Part shown: piece after piece, positions 33,943-43,211 of the stretch
Numbering within the stretch: position 1 is the first letter of the stretch
Layout: each line of letters begins with the position of its first letter
NCBI GenBank assembly: GCA_050247515.1
Contig: JBFWUB010000005.1
Coordinates: 62,001 to 126,000, forward strand
Direction of reading: 5' to 3'
Length of the DNA stretch: 64,000 nt
From: RAM1 sp050247515
Lineage (GTDB): Bacteria; Pseudomonadota; Gammaproteobacteria; Burkholderiales; Burkholderiaceae_C
Notes under the pieces: generated by a model
The model's database searches: none
Told to the model about the DNA's origin: nothing
What the model saw: the letters and a program-made list of their open reading frames with translations, nothing else
Translations under genes and position numbers: made by a program

Positions 33943-34238
33943 TCGATCACCTTCGGCACCAGAAACAAACCCCGCTCCACGGCCGGTGCGCTTTGCTGGT
34001 TGGCCTCGCGCTGGTTGGGCTCGCTCACCACGTCGTCGCGCAGGCGCAGCGCCACATCCTGAATGGCCGCAACAGGGTGCGAAAGAGGCTCAACGCCCGC
34101 GGTATCCACAGCACGCATCTGCTCGACCACGTCAAAGAAGCCATTCAATTGGGTGAGCATGCGCTCGCTTTCTTCGCTGCTCAATTCCAGCCGCGCCAGA
34201 TTGGCAATTCGGACGATGTCTTGGGGGGTCAAAGCCAT
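33939..34238 (-). CDS. gatC: Aspartyl/glutamyl-tRNA amidotransferase subunit C
   Basis: This 99-residue small subunit wraps around GatA and stabilises the GatCAB complex. The motif IVRIANLARLELSSEESERM near the N terminus and the central NGFFDVVEQMRAVDTAGVEP are diagnostic. The C-terminal LRDDVVSEPNQREANQQSAP ends in the usual FLVPKVIE. It is the first gene of the leftward gat operon and diverges from mreB across a 203-nt intergenic region that probably carries both promoters. Confidence 0.94.
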   Translation of the reverse strand: MALTPQDIVRIANLARLELSSEESERMLTQLNGFFDVVEQMRAVDTAGVEPLSHPVAAIQDVALRLRDDVVSEPNQREANQQSAPAVERGLFLVPKVIE

Positions 34239-34441
34239 GGGGAAAAACGGTCGCGAAACCAGTTGTAAAGGGAAAATTTTGGCCCGGTGTCGGGCAGTTA
34301 TTCACAGGGGATGGGGTATTATCCCGCCTTTGGTGCAACACCCGCGAAACCGCTGGTATTTGCAGGAAAAAGCGGCTTTCAACACGACAAACAAGGCGTT
34401 GGCCGGCTGCGGTGCCGGCCCTTAGCGCGAGAGGATTTCTA

Positions 34442-35485
34442 ATGTTCGGAGCATTCCGTCGGTACTTCTCCACCGACCTGGCCATCGACCTCGGCACCGC
34501 CAACACCCTGATTTTTGTACGCGACAAGGGCATCGTCCTCGATGAACCCTCGGTGGTCGCGATCCGCCACGAAGGCGGCCCCCAAGGCAAGAAAACCATC
34601 CAGGCCGTGGGCCATGAGGCCAAGGCCATGCTGGGCAAGGTGCCCGGCAACATCGAGGCCATCCGCCCCATGAAGGACGGCGTGATCGCCGACTTCACCG
34701 TCACCGAGCAGATGCTCAAGCAGTTCATCAAGATGGTCCATCCCCGGTCCGTCCTGAAGCCCAGCCCACGCATCATCATCTGCGTGCCCTGCGGCTCCAC
34801 CCAGGTGGAGCGTCGCGCCATCCGCGAGTCGGCGCTGGGCGCCGGCGCCTCGGAGGTGTACCTGATTGAAGAGCCCATGGCAGCGGCCATCGGGGCCGGG
34901 CTGCCGGTATCTGAGGCCTCGGGCTCCATGGTGGTGGACATTGGCGGCGGCACCACCGAGGTGGGCGTCATCAGCCTGGGCGGCATGGTCTACAAAGGCA
35001 GCGTGCGCGTGGGCGGCGACAAGTTCGACGAGGCCATCATCAGCTACATCCGCCGCAACTACGGCATGCTGATCGGCGAGCCCACGGCGGAAGCCATCAA
35101 GAAGAACATCGGCAGCGCCTTTCCGGGCAGCGAGGTCAAGGAAATGGAAGTGCGCGGGCGCAATCTGTCCGAAGGCGTGCCGCGTTCGTTCACGATCTCC
35201 AGCAACGAAATCCTGGAAGCCCTGACCGATCCGCTGAACAACATCGTGAGCGCGGTCAAGAACGCGCTGGAGCACACCCCGCCCGAGCTGGGTGCGGACA
35301 TTGCCGAGCGCGGCATGATGCTCACCGGCGGCGGTGCGCTGCTGCGTGACCTGGACCGCCTGCTGGCCGAGGAAACCGGCCTGCCCGTGCTGGTGGCCGA
35401 AGACCCCCTGACCTGCGTGGTGCGCGGCTGCGGCATCGCCCTGGAGCGCATGGAGCGCCTGGGCTCGATCTTCACCAGCGAGTAA
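34442..35485 (+). CDS. mreB: Rod shape-determining protein MreB
   Basis: This 347-residue bacterial actin polymerises at the membrane and guides the elongation peptidoglycan machinery. Actin-fold motifs are DLAIDLGTANTLIFVRDKG (phosphate 1), SMVVDIGGGTTEVGVISLGG (phosphate 2) and MMLTGGGALLRDLDRLL (adenosine). The start at 34442 (MFGAFRRYFSTDLAID) is the family start, with the amphipathic membrane helix at the N terminus. It opens the mreB-mreC-mreD-mrdA operon. A TATTAT -10-like hexamer lies at 34317-34322. Confidence 0.97.
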   Translation: MFGAFRRYFSTDLAIDLGTANTLIFVRDKGIVLDEPSVVAIRHEGGPQGKKTIQAVGHEAKAMLGKVPGNIEAIRPMKDGVIADFTVTEQMLKQFIKMVHPRSVLKPSPRIIICVPCGSTQVERRAIRESALGAGASEVYLIEEPMAAAIGAGLPVSEASGSMVVDIGGGTTEVGVISLGGMVYKGSVRVGGDKFDEAIISYIRRNYGMLIGEPTAEAIKKNIGSAFPGSEVKEMEVRGRNLSEGVPRSFTISSNEILEALTDPLNNIVSAVKNALEHTPPELGADIAERGMMLTGGGALLRDLDRLLAEETGLPVLVAEDPLTCVVRGCGIALERMERLGSIFTSE

Positions 35486-35501
35486 CCCAACCGGAGCAGC
35501 G

Positions 35502-36425
35502 ATGCCACTTGGTACGCTGGACAGGTCCCCACCCCCCTTCTTCAAGCAGGGCCCGTCGGCGCTTTCGAAGCTGATGGTGTTCAGCGCGCTCGCGCTGTTC
35601 CTGATGGTGGCGGACGTGCGCTTTCGCATCACGCAGCCGCTGCGCGCGGCCGTCGCCACGGTGCTGTACCCCGTGCAGTGGCTGGCCATGCGCCCGGTGC
35701 TGCTGGTGCGCCATGGTGGCCAGTATTTCCAGGACCTTCAGGCCGCGCAGTCCAGCGAGGCGGCGGCGCGCCAGCGCCTGGCCGTGCAGGCGCAGCGCGC
35801 CGGCCAGGTGGAGCAGCTGGCGCTGGAAAACAGCCGCCTTCGCAAGCTGCTTGCGCTGCGCGACCGGATCAGTGCGCCTGGCCAGGCCGCCGAGGTGCTG
35901 TACGACGCGGCAGACCCCTACACACGCAAGATCATCATCGACAAGGGTCTGGCCCAGGGCATCGAGCCGGGTTCGCCGGTGATTGATGAAGCGGGCGTGC
36001 TGGGCCAGGTCACGCGCGTGCACCCGCTGATCAGCGAAGTGACGCTGGTGATCGACAGCGACCAGGCCATTCCCGTGCTGAATTCGCGCACCGGCGCGCG
36101 CAGCGTGGCCTTTGGCGACCCCACCCATGGCGGTGAGCTGGAGCTGCGCTTCATGGCAGGCAACGCCGACGTGCAGGCCGGCGACCTGCTCACCACCAGC
36201 GGCGTGGACGGAATCTATCCGGCCGGGTTGCCGGTGGCGCGGGTGGACCGCGTGGAGCGGCGGGCGGACTCTGCCTTTGCCCGCATATATTGCGTGCCGC
36301 AGGCTTTGGTCACGGGCGCCAAGCATGTGATGGTGCTCAAACCCGTGTCTGTCCAGATCCCGCCGCGGCCCGCGCCTGACCACACGCCGCACCCGGCTGC
36401 GGCCAGAAAGGGGGCCCGCAAATGA
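35502..36425 (+). CDS. mreC: Rod shape-determining protein MreC
   Basis: This 307-residue bitopic protein links MreB to penicillin-binding protein 2. It has one membrane helix (about residues 25-45, LMVFSALALFLMVADVRFRI), a coiled coil (about 80-115, rich in Gln and Leu) and a beta-rich periplasmic domain with SPVIDEAGVLGQVTRVHPL and LLTTSGVDGIYPAGLPVARV. A Pro-rich tail follows. It is 16 nt after mreB and its stop overlaps the mreD start. Confidence 0.95.
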   Translation: MPLGTLDRSPPPFFKQGPSALSKLMVFSALALFLMVADVRFRITQPLRAAVATVLYPVQWLAMRPVLLVRHGGQYFQDLQAAQSSEAAARQRLAVQAQRAGQVEQLALENSRLRKLLALRDRISAPGQAAEVLYDAADPYTRKIIIDKGLAQGIEPGSPVIDEAGVLGQVTRVHPLISEVTLVIDSDQAIPVLNSRTGARSVAFGDPTHGGELELRFMAGNADVQAGDLLTTSGVDGIYPAGLPVARVDRVERRADSAFARIYCVPQALVTGAKHVMVLKPVSVQIPPRPAPDHTPHPAAARKGARK

Positions 36426-36940
36426 TCATGCGTCCGGGGCAGCAGTTGCTTCTGCCAGCCAACCCGCTGTTCATCTGGGGCAGCCTGGTGGCCGCACTGG
36501 TGCTGAACATGCTGCCGCTGGGGCGCGCGCCCTGGTTGCCGGACTTCCTGATCCTGGTGCTGGTGTTCTGGAGCGTGCACCAGCCGCTGCGCGTGGGCAT
36601 CGGCGCCGCGTTTTTCTTTGGCCTGTGCATGGACGTGCACCAGACAGCCCTGCTGGGCCAGCATGCGCTGGCCTACACGGCGTTGAGCTTTTTTGCCATC
36701 ACCATCCACCGCCGCCTGCTGTGGTTCAGCGTGCCGTCACAGGCCGTGCAAGTGCTGCCGCTGTTCGTGGCGGCGCACGCCATCGAGCTGGCCATCCGCA
36801 TGGTCAGCGGCGGCGCGTTCCCCGGCTGGCAGGTGGTGCTGGCGCCGCTGCTGGAATCTGTGTTGTGGCCTGTGGTGAGCATCATGCTGCTGGCCCCACA
36901 GCGCCGGGCCCCCGACCCTGACGAAAATCGTCCGTTATGA
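36422..36940 (+). CDS. mreD: Rod shape-determining protein MreD
   Basis: This 172-residue inner-membrane protein with about five helices belongs to the elongasome. The second half has the typical FFGLCMDVHQTALLGQHALAY segment, where MreD proteins carry a conserved Gly-Asp motif in the helix. It overlaps mreC by 4 nt (ATGA) and mrdA by 4 nt, which implies tight translational coupling and stoichiometric production of the complex. Confidence 0.93.
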   Translation: MIMRPGQQLLLPANPLFIWGSLVAALVLNMLPLGRAPWLPDFLILVLVFWSVHQPLRVGIGAAFFFGLCMDVHQTALLGQHALAYTALSFFAITIHRRLLWFSVPSQAVQVLPLFVAAHAIELAIRMVSGGAFPGWQVVLAPLLESVLWPVVSIMLLAPQRRAPDPDENRPL

Positions 36941-38922
36941 CCGAGCTCAGGAACGTCGAAGCGGACCTGTCGCGCTTTCGCGCGCGCATTCTGGTGGCCA
37001 GCATCGTCGTGGTGCTGGCCTTTGTGCTGGTGGCGTCGCGCCTGGTGTACCTGCAGGTGGTGCGTCACGACGACCTGGACGAACAGGCCGAGGCCAATCG
37101 CACGGCCATTGTGCCCATCGTGCCCAACCGCGGCCTGATCCTGGACCGCAACGGCGTGATCCTGGCCACCAACTATTCGGCCTACACGCTGGAGATCACG
37201 CCGTCGCGGCTGTCCATGCCGCTGGAAGATACCATTGATGAACTGGCCCAGGTGGTCGACATCCAGCTGCGCGACCGCCGTCGCTTTCGCAAGCTGCTGG
37301 ACGAATCGCGCAGCTTTGAATCCCTGCCCATCCGCACCCGCCTGACGGACGAGGAGGTGGCACGGTTTGCCGCGCAGCGCTTTCGCTTCCCCGGCGTGGA
37401 GATCAAGGCGCGGCTGTTTCGAAATTACCCCTGGGGGGAGCTGGCCAGCCACGTGGTGGGCTACATCGGCCGCATCAACCAGAGCGAGAAGAAGGCCATG
37501 GAAGAATGGTCCGACGAGGACCAGGGCAACTACCGCGGCACCGAATACATCGGCAAGCTGGGCGTGGAGCAGAGCTTTGAAAAGCAGCTGCACGGCATCA
37601 CCGGCGTGGAGCAGGTGGAAACCTCCGCCGGCGGGCGCGCGGTGCGCAAGCTGGCGAGCATCCCGGCAACACCGGGCAACACCGTCATGCTGTCCATCGA
37701 CATCAAGCTGCAAAAGCTGGTGGAAGACATGTTCGGCGAACGCCGCGGCGCACTGGTGGCCATCGACCCCAAAACCGGCGAAGTGCTGTCGTTCGTGAGC
37801 AAGCCCACATTCGACCCCAACCTGTTCGTGGACGGCATCGACACCGAAAGCTGGCAGATGCTCAACGAGTCCATCGACAAGCCCCTGCTGAACCGCGCGC
37901 TGCGCGGCACCTACCCGCCGGGCTCCACGTACAAGCCGTTCATGGCCATGGCCGCGCTGCAGACGGGCAAGCGGTCCGCCACCACCGTGATCAACGACGC
38001 GGGCTCCTGGAACTTCGGCGGCCATGTGTTCCGCAGCCACGGCGACCACGGCCTCGGCCCGGTGGACATGCACACGAGCATCGTCAAGTCAAGCAACGTG
38101 TATTACTACTCGCTGGCCAACGAGCTGGGCGTGGACGCCATGCATGACTTCATGAAACCGCTGGGCTTTGGCCAGATCACCGGCATTGACGTGCAGGGCG
38201 AAGTACGCGGCGTGCTGCCCAGCCAGGACTGGAAGCGCAACTACTACAAGCGCCCCGAGCAGAAGAAGTGGTACGCGGGCGAGACCATTTCGCTGGGCAT
38301 CGGCCAGGGCTACAACGCGTTCACCATGCTGCAGCTCGCGCAGGCCACGGCCATCCTGGCCAACAACGGCGTCAAGCACAAGCCGCGGCTGGTGATTGCC
38401 ACGCAGGACTCGGTCTCGCGGGCGCGCATCCCGGTGCCGGCCGAACCACCTGTCGACCTGGGCTACAAGCCGGAAAACGTGGCCGTCGTGCGCAAGGCGC
38501 TGGTGGGCGTGACACAGGAGGGCACGTCAGCGCGCGTGTTTGCAGGGGCGGGCTACCTGTCGGGCGGCAAGACCGGCACGGCCCAGGCCGTGACCATTGG
38601 CCAGAAAGACAAATACAACGCCGCCAAGCTCGAGGAGCACCAGCGCGACCATGCCCTGTACATGGCATTCGCGCCAGCGGAAGACCCGAAGATCGCCCTG
38701 GCCGTGATCGTGGAAAACGCGGGGTTTGGCGCCGCGCACGCCGCACCGATTGCGCGGCGCGTTTTTGACTACTGGCTCATGAACCAGTACCCCAGCGACG
38801 AAGACATGGCCGCCGTGCGCAAGGGCCAGGCTGCGGCACCCATTGGCAAGCCGCGCAACGCGGCGGATGTAGGCTGGCCGCCGGTGCCGGCTGCGGCAGC
38901 TTCGGCGCCGGTTGCGCCTTAA
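36937..38922 (+). CDS. mrdA: Penicillin-binding protein 2 (peptidoglycan D,D-transpeptidase)
   Basis: This 661-residue class B PBP crosslinks peptidoglycan during cell elongation. It has a single N-terminal anchor (about 22-42), a dimerisation/pedestal domain with RGLILDRNGVILATNYSAY, and a transpeptidase domain: the SxxK box is STYKP with its nucleophile Ser (PPGSTYKPFM), the SxN motif is SSN (KSSNVYYYSL), and the KTG motif is in GGKTGTAQAV. An Ala/Pro-rich tail ends the protein. It overlaps mreD by 4 nt. Its stop shares TTAA with the convergent hydrolase gene, so rodA does not follow here. Confidence 0.96.
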   Translation: MTELRNVEADLSRFRARILVASIVVVLAFVLVASRLVYLQVVRHDDLDEQAEANRTAIVPIVPNRGLILDRNGVILATNYSAYTLEITPSRLSMPLEDTIDELAQVVDIQLRDRRRFRKLLDESRSFESLPIRTRLTDEEVARFAAQRFRFPGVEIKARLFRNYPWGELASHVVGYIGRINQSEKKAMEEWSDEDQGNYRGTEYIGKLGVEQSFEKQLHGITGVEQVETSAGGRAVRKLASIPATPGNTVMLSIDIKLQKLVEDMFGERRGALVAIDPKTGEVLSFVSKPTFDPNLFVDGIDTESWQMLNESIDKPLLNRALRGTYPPGSTYKPFMAMAALQTGKRSATTVINDAGSWNFGGHVFRSHGDHGLGPVDMHTSIVKSSNVYYYSLANELGVDAMHDFMKPLGFGQITGIDVQGEVRGVLPSQDWKRNYYKRPEQKKWYAGETISLGIGQGYNAFTMLQLAQATAILANNGVKHKPRLVIATQDSVSRARIPVPAEPPVDLGYKPENVAVVRKALVGVTQEGTSARVFAGAGYLSGGKTGTAQAVTIGQKDKYNAAKLEEHQRDHALYMAFAPAEDPKIALAVIVENAGFGAAHAAPIARRVFDYWLMNQYPSDEDMAAVRKGQAAAPIGKPRNAADVGWPPVPAAAASAPVAP

Positions 38923-39914
38923 CGCAGGCCTGCAGCCTGCGCCAGCCAGGCGCCCACGGCGTCGGGCATCGCCCGCACATGCCCCGGCCAGCGCCCCTGC
39001 GGGAAACCCACGTGCCCGCCATCCGCAGGCTGCCACAGCGTCACATGTTTGCCGACCTCGTGTGCACGGGGCAGGCTGGATGCCGGCACAAACGGGTCGT
39101 TCAGCGCATTGACCACCAGTGCCGGCACCCGGATGCGGTGCAGGTGGGGCTTGGCCGACGCGCGCGCCCAGTAGTCGTCGGTGTCACGAAAGCCGTGCAG
39201 CGGCGCGGTGAAGATGTTGTCGAACTCGTAGAGGTCGCGCGCGCGCAGCAGCCGGTCGCGGTCAAACAGGCCGGGGTGCTGCTGCAGCTTCTGCAGCGCC
39301 TTGGGCACCATGGTGCGCAGGAACATGCGCGTGTAGACCAGCCGGTTGAAGCCCTGGCCGATCGCGCGGCCGCCGGCCGCCAGGTCAATCGGCGAGCAGA
39401 CCGACGCCACAGCCCACGCAACGGCCCGGGCTGCGTCGCCCATCTCTGCGGCCCAGCGCATCAGCGCATTGCCGCCCAGCGACACACCTACGGCCACCAG
39501 CGGGCCGGCGTGCGCTGCCGCCAGGCGCCCCAGCACCCAGCCGATTTCTTCAAAGTCACCTGAGTGGTAGGCGCGCGGCCCCTGGTTGAGCTCGCCGCTG
39601 CAGCCGCGGAAATGGGGGACCGCGTAGGCCCAGCCACGCGCTTGGGCAAAGTCAGCGAAGGCTTCGGCGTAGTGGCTGCGCGATGAACCCTCCAGGCCGT
39701 GAAACAACACCAGCAGCGGCTGCGCGGGCGCGGCGGCTGGCACCAGGAAGTCCACGTCGATGAAATCGCCGTCGGGTGTGGCCCAGCGCTCGCGACGGTA
39801 CTGGGGGGCGGGGCCGAACACACGGCGCGCATACAGCGCCGGCCAGATGGTCTGCAGGTTGCCGCCGGGCAACCACCAGGGCGCCTGGTAGTTCAATGCA
39901 GCACCTGCATTCAA
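38919..39914 (-). CDS. YheT family alpha/beta hydrolase
   Basis: This 331-residue protein has the COG0429/YheT layout: APWWLPGGNLQTIWPAL at the N terminus, the oxyanion-region LFHGLEGSSRSHYAEAF, the nucleophile elbow VGVSLGGNALMRWAAE, the Asp in ALNDPFVPASSLP and the His in DGGHVGFPQG. Members are esterases of unclear substrate, probably acting on lipid-like esters. It is the last of three leftward genes and overlaps the SnoaL-like gene by 4 nt. Confidence 0.88.
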   Translation of the reverse strand: MNAGAALNYQAPWWLPGGNLQTIWPALYARRVFGPAPQYRRERWATPDGDFIDVDFLVPAAAPAQPLLVLFHGLEGSSRSHYAEAFADFAQARGWAYAVPHFRGCSGELNQGPRAYHSGDFEEIGWVLGRLAAAHAGPLVAVGVSLGGNALMRWAAEMGDAARAVAWAVASVCSPIDLAAGGRAIGQGFNRLVYTRMFLRTMVPKALQKLQQHPGLFDRDRLLRARDLYEFDNIFTAPLHGFRDTDDYWARASAKPHLHRIRVPALVVNALNDPFVPASSLPRAHEVGKHVTLWQPADGGHVGFPQGRWPGHVRAMPDAVGAWLAQAAGLR

Positions 39915-40360
39915 TGAAGCACCTGCGGTGCGTCGCCCACTTCCTGCAGCTCACTGGGCGTGCCGGGGCTGGCGTGGTGCACCACCAGGCGCCAACCCTG
40001 CGCGGTCTTGTGATAGACGTTGGTGGCAATCACCCAGGCCTGGCGCGGGCCGTCGGGCGTCATGACGTCGATGCGCTCCAGCACGTTGTGCACGACGCTC
40101 GCCAGCGATTCGACCTTGCGCACGCGTTGCGGCACGGCGCTGATCGGCCCGTTGGAAAACATGGCCTCGAAGGCTGCGCGTATCGCCAGCGCCCCGACCA
40201 CGCGCGGGCCGCCCGGGTGCACGCAGACGATTTCATCCTCGTCCGCCCAGCAGGCCATGAGCTTTTCTATGTCGCCGGTCTGCAGCGCCTCATAGAGCGC
40301 GGCTTCGATGTCATCGGCTGAGCCGCCGATGGCGGCGGCCTGGTGTCGGGTTTTGGGCAT
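39911..40360 (-). CDS. SnoaL/NTF2-like domain protein
   Basis: This 149-residue protein has the cone-shaped SnoaL/NTF2 fold: an N-terminal helix pair (DIEAALYEALQTGDIEKLMA), the CWADEDEIVCVHPGGPRVVG strand that is characteristic of the nuclear-transport-factor-2-like hypothetical proteins, and paired strands WVIATNVYHKTAQGWRLVVH. It may have ketosteroid isomerase-like or ligand-binding activity, but the function is unknown. The start at 40360 (MPKTRHQAAAIGGS) fits better than the ORF beginning 63 residues earlier, which would overlap the upstream gene. Confidence 0.8.
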   Translation of the reverse strand: MPKTRHQAAAIGGSADDIEAALYEALQTGDIEKLMACWADEDEIVCVHPGGPRVVGALAIRAAFEAMFSNGPISAVPQRVRKVESLASVVHNVLERIDVMTPDGPRQAWVIATNVYHKTAQGWRLVVHHASPGTPSELQEVGDAPQVLH

Positions 40361-40376
40361 GGTCCGGCCGGCTTTG

Positions 40377-41156
40377 CTATTGGGTGGGGGGTGCTTGATT
40401 TTGCATCGGCGCGCCGCCCAGCCAGTGGGCCACCGTGGCACGCAGGTCCTTTTGCGCGGCCCGCCATACCAGCTCGGGCGCGGCCACATGGATGCCGCGT
40501 GGCGCCAGCTGCAGCGCCACATCCAGGAATTCAGCCACCTTGACGGCACGCACCGGCTGCTCGCTGCTGGGCACCATGTACTGGAAGACCGACAGCATCC
40601 AGCGCGCGGCGCGTTGAGGCAGATTCAGCCCACCGGGCGCGCCCGGCCGCTGCGCCGAGCGCACAAAGATCACACGCTCAAAGCCCAGCGCCGCCACTGC
40701 CTGCTCGTCCAGGCCGGCCAGGCCGCGCTTGAGCGCCTCGGGCAGGCGGCCCTGGGCATGCGGCAACACCACCGCCAGCGTGGTCGCGCCGCAGTGGCGC
40801 ATCCATGCGGCCACCGGTGCCAGATCGGCGGGCGCCGGCGTCCACAGCGCGCGTTCGCGGTCGTGGAACAGGCGCGGGGGATCGAACATGATCACGCCCG
40901 CCTGCGCCGCTACGAGCGGCCAATGGTCGGGCGCGACATCGCCGGTCTGCACCATGGTCACACCACGCATCCCGTCGGTGAACGGTTCGCGCGCCAGCAC
41001 CAGCGTGCGCGCAAAGCGCCGCGCGCCGGCCAGGCGGCGCAGCACCTCGTTGCCCAGCGTGCCCGTGGCGCCGGCCACGAGCAGCGCCGAATCCTCTGGC
41101 GCGGCGGGCATGGGGCGGCTGGCCGCCTGAAGGGCTTGAAGCGGGGTGACTGGCAT
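40377..41156 (-). CDS. NAD(P)-binding Rossmann-fold protein
   Basis: This 259-residue protein has an N-terminal Rossmann motif LLVAGATGTLGNEVLRRLAG, the GxxGxxG pattern of atypical short-chain dehydrogenases and NmrA-like proteins. Later parts (VQTGDVAPDHWPLVAAQAGV, RVIFVRSAQRPGAPGG, VRAVKVAEFLDVALQLAP) fit an extended SDR without an evident Tyr-x3-Lys active site. It may therefore be a regulatory or cofactor-sensing member rather than a classic dehydrogenase. The start is at 41156 (MPVTPLQALQAASRP). It opens a leftward operon and diverges from lemA. Confidence 0.75.
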   Translation of the reverse strand: MPVTPLQALQAASRPMPAAPEDSALLVAGATGTLGNEVLRRLAGARRFARTLVLAREPFTDGMRGVTMVQTGDVAPDHWPLVAAQAGVIMFDPPRLFHDRERALWTPAPADLAPVAAWMRHCGATTLAVVLPHAQGRLPEALKRGLAGLDEQAVAALGFERVIFVRSAQRPGAPGGLNLPQRAARWMLSVFQYMVPSSEQPVRAVKVAEFLDVALQLAPRGIHVAAPELVWRAAQKDLRATVAHWLGGAPMQNQAPPTQ

Positions 41157-41202
41157 CCCATCTATGCTACCTTTACAGCCCCTGCCCTTTGAGGAACGCT
41201 CC

Positions 41203-41799
41203 ATGAAACGCTGGCTCCTGATCCTGACCTCCACCCTGGCGCTGCTGGGCCTGAAAGGCTGCGGCTACAACGACTTCCAGCGCCTGGACGAACAGACCAA
41301 GGCCGCGTGGAGCGAGGTGCTCAACCAGTACCAGCGGCGCGCTGACCTGATCCCCAACATCGTGAACACGGTCAAGGGCGAGGCCAATTTCGAGCAGGAA
41401 ACGCTGACCAAGGTGATCGAGGCGCGCGCCAGGGCCACGTCCATCCAGGTCACGCCCGAGACGCTGAACAACCCCGAGGCGTTCAACAAGTTCCAGCAGG
41501 CCCAGGGCGAGCTGGGCAGCGCGCTGAGCCGCCTGATGGTGACGGTGGAACGCTACCCTGACCTGAAGGCGAACCAGGGCTTTCGCGACCTGCGCGTGCA
41601 GCTCGAAGGCACCGAGAACCGCATCACCGTCGCGCGCAACCGCTATATCCAGGCCGTGCAGGAATACAACGTGCTGGCCCGCAGCTTCCCGAGCAACCTG
41701 ACGGCCATGGTGTTCAGCTACAGCCCCAAGCCCAGCTTCACCGTGCAGAACGAAGCGCAGATTGTCACGCCGCCGCAGGTGGACTTCAACAAGAAATAA
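41203..41799 (+). CDS. LemA family protein
   Basis: This 198-residue membrane-anchored protein starts at 41203 (MKRWLLILTSTLALLGLKGC), giving a lipoprotein-like signal with LKGC. The LemA signature is YNDFQRLDEQTKAAWSEVLNQ, QYQRRADLIPNIVNTVKG and NRYIQAVQEYNVLARSFPSN. The fold is a long antiparallel helical bundle exposed to the periplasm. LemA genes commonly precede TPM-domain genes as here. Function is unknown; the trio is conserved in many proteobacteria. Confidence 0.93.
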   Translation: MKRWLLILTSTLALLGLKGCGYNDFQRLDEQTKAAWSEVLNQYQRRADLIPNIVNTVKGEANFEQETLTKVIEARARATSIQVTPETLNNPEAFNKFQQAQGELGSALSRLMVTVERYPDLKANQGFRDLRVQLEGTENRITVARNRYIQAVQEYNVLARSFPSNLTAMVFSYSPKPSFTVQNEAQIVTPPQVDFNKK

Positions 41800-41808
41800 G
41801 GTGCCCTG

Positions 41809-42702
41809 ATGCCGCTGATGCGCGCCTTGCGGGCCAGCGCCTCCACCGCGCTGCTGGCGCTGGCAGCACTGTTGGTGCCCGCCTGGGCGCAGGACCTGCA
41901 GAGCGTGCCGGCATTGACGGCGCACGTGCTGGACGAAACCGGCACGCTGGACGCCGCACAGCTGCAGGCGCTGGACGCCAAGCTCGATGCGTTTGAAAAG
42001 GGCAGCGGCTCGCAGGTGGTGATGCTGCTGGTGCCCACCACCCAGCCCGAAGACATTGCCAGCTACGCCAACCGCGTGGGTAACACCTGGAAGATCGGCC
42101 GCAAGGGTGTGGGCGACGGCCTGCTGCTGGTGGTGGCCAAAAACGACCGCAAGGTCCGCATTGAAGTGGCCAAGGCGCTGGAAGGCGCCATTCCCGACCT
42201 GGCGGCCAAACAGGTGATTGACGAAGCCATCACGCCCGCCTTTCGCCGGGGCGACTACGCCGCCGGGCTGGACGCTGCGGCAGACCGCATCATGGCGCTG
42301 ATCAAGGGCGAGGCCTTGCCCGCACCCGCGCCGCAGGCGGCGTTTGATGTGGAAGGCTTTGACTGGGAAGACCTCGCGATCTTCATTTTTTTCGCGGTGA
42401 TGGTCGGCGCATCGGTGGTGCGGCGCATTTTCGGCCGCAAGCTGGGCGCGCTGCTGATCGGCGCGGGCACGGGTGCGGTGGCCCTGGTGGTCACTTCCAG
42501 CCTGCTGATCGCCGCTATCGCGGCGCTGGTGGCGATGCTGTTTGGCCTGTTCGCCAGCTTCAACCCCGGCTCGTTCACGCGCGGCAGCGGCGGCGGCTGG
42601 AGCAGCGGTGGCGGTGGCTGGAGCGGCGGCTCCGGTGGCGGCGGCTTCAGCTCGGGCGGGGGCGGCGATTTTGGGGGCGGCGGCGCCTCGGGGGACTGGT
42701 GA
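41809..42702 (+). CDS. TPM-domain (YgcG family) membrane protein
   Basis: This 297-residue protein has a signal peptide (residues 1-28, ending AWAQ), a TPM domain (about 35-165, with VVMLLVPTTQPEDIASYANR, GLLLVVAKNDRKVRIEVAKA, ITPAFRRGDYAAGLDAAADR), two hydrophobic segments (about 187-245) and a Gly/Ser-rich tail of the SGGGFSSGGGGDFGGGG type. TPM proteins act near the membrane, proposed roles including photosystem II repair and phosphatase activity. It lies 9 nt after lemA and overlaps the next TPM gene by one base. Confidence 0.93.
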   Translation: MPLMRALRASASTALLALAALLVPAWAQDLQSVPALTAHVLDETGTLDAAQLQALDAKLDAFEKGSGSQVVMLLVPTTQPEDIASYANRVGNTWKIGRKGVGDGLLLVVAKNDRKVRIEVAKALEGAIPDLAAKQVIDEAITPAFRRGDYAAGLDAAADRIMALIKGEALPAPAPQAAFDVEGFDWEDLAIFIFFAVMVGASVVRRIFGRKLGALLIGAGTGAVALVVTSSLLIAAIAALVAMLFGLFASFNPGSFTRGSGGGWSSGGGGWSGGSGGGGFSSGGGGDFGGGGASGDW

Positions 42703-43211
42703 TGGCGGGCATGATCCAACGCTTCCTGAGGCACCGCTGGCTGGACGAGGCCGACACGCGCCGCGCCATCCCGCCCGACCTGCTGGAACGCCTGCGCCGG
42801 CGCGTGACGGCCAGTGAGAAGCGCCACAGCGGTGAGGTCCGCATTCACGTTGAAGCCGGCCTGCCCACCAGCTACCTGCTGCGCCATGCCACGGCCCGCG
42901 AGCGCGCGGTGGCGCTGTTCGGCAAGCTGCGCGTGTGGGACACCGAGCACAACAACGGCGTGCTGATCTACCTGCTGCTGGCCGAGCACGCGATCGAGAT
43001 CGTGGCCGACCGCGGACTCAACCAGCATGTGACCGCTGGGGAATGGCAAGCCATCGTCGCGCGCATGGGTGCGGCGTTTCGCGAACGCCGCTTCGAGGAT
43101 GGGTTGACCCAGGCGCTGGAGGAAGTGTCTGCGCTGCTGGTGGCGCATTTCCCGCTGGCCGAGGGCCAGACCAACCCGAACGAACTGCCGGACGAGCCTT
43201 CCATCGGCTAG
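42702..43211 (+). CDS. Second TPM-domain protein, soluble
   Basis: This 169-residue shorter TPM-domain protein has no signal peptide or membrane segment: RVTASEKRHSGEVRIHVEAG, ARERAVALFGKLRVWDTEHN, NGVLIYLLLAEHAIEIVADR, GAAFRERRFEDGLTQALEEV. The ATG at 42702 overlaps the upstream TGA (TGATG); a GTG at 42699 would be one codon longer. It follows its membrane-bound homologue, a common lemA-TPM-TPM order. The two probably work together at the inner membrane. Confidence 0.88.
   Translation: MAGMIQRFLRHRWLDEADTRRAIPPDLLERLRRRVTASEKRHSGEVRIHVEAGLPTSYLLRHATARERAVALFGKLRVWDTEHNNGVLIYLLLAEHAIEIVADRGLNQHVTAGEWQAIVARMGAAFRERRFEDGLTQALEEVSALLVAHFPLAEGQTNPNELPDEPSIG

Noticed and set aside
34239..34441. 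A confident mreB promoter
   Set aside because: A TATTAT hexamer is present at 34317-34322 but the -35 is poor, so I do not list it as a feature.
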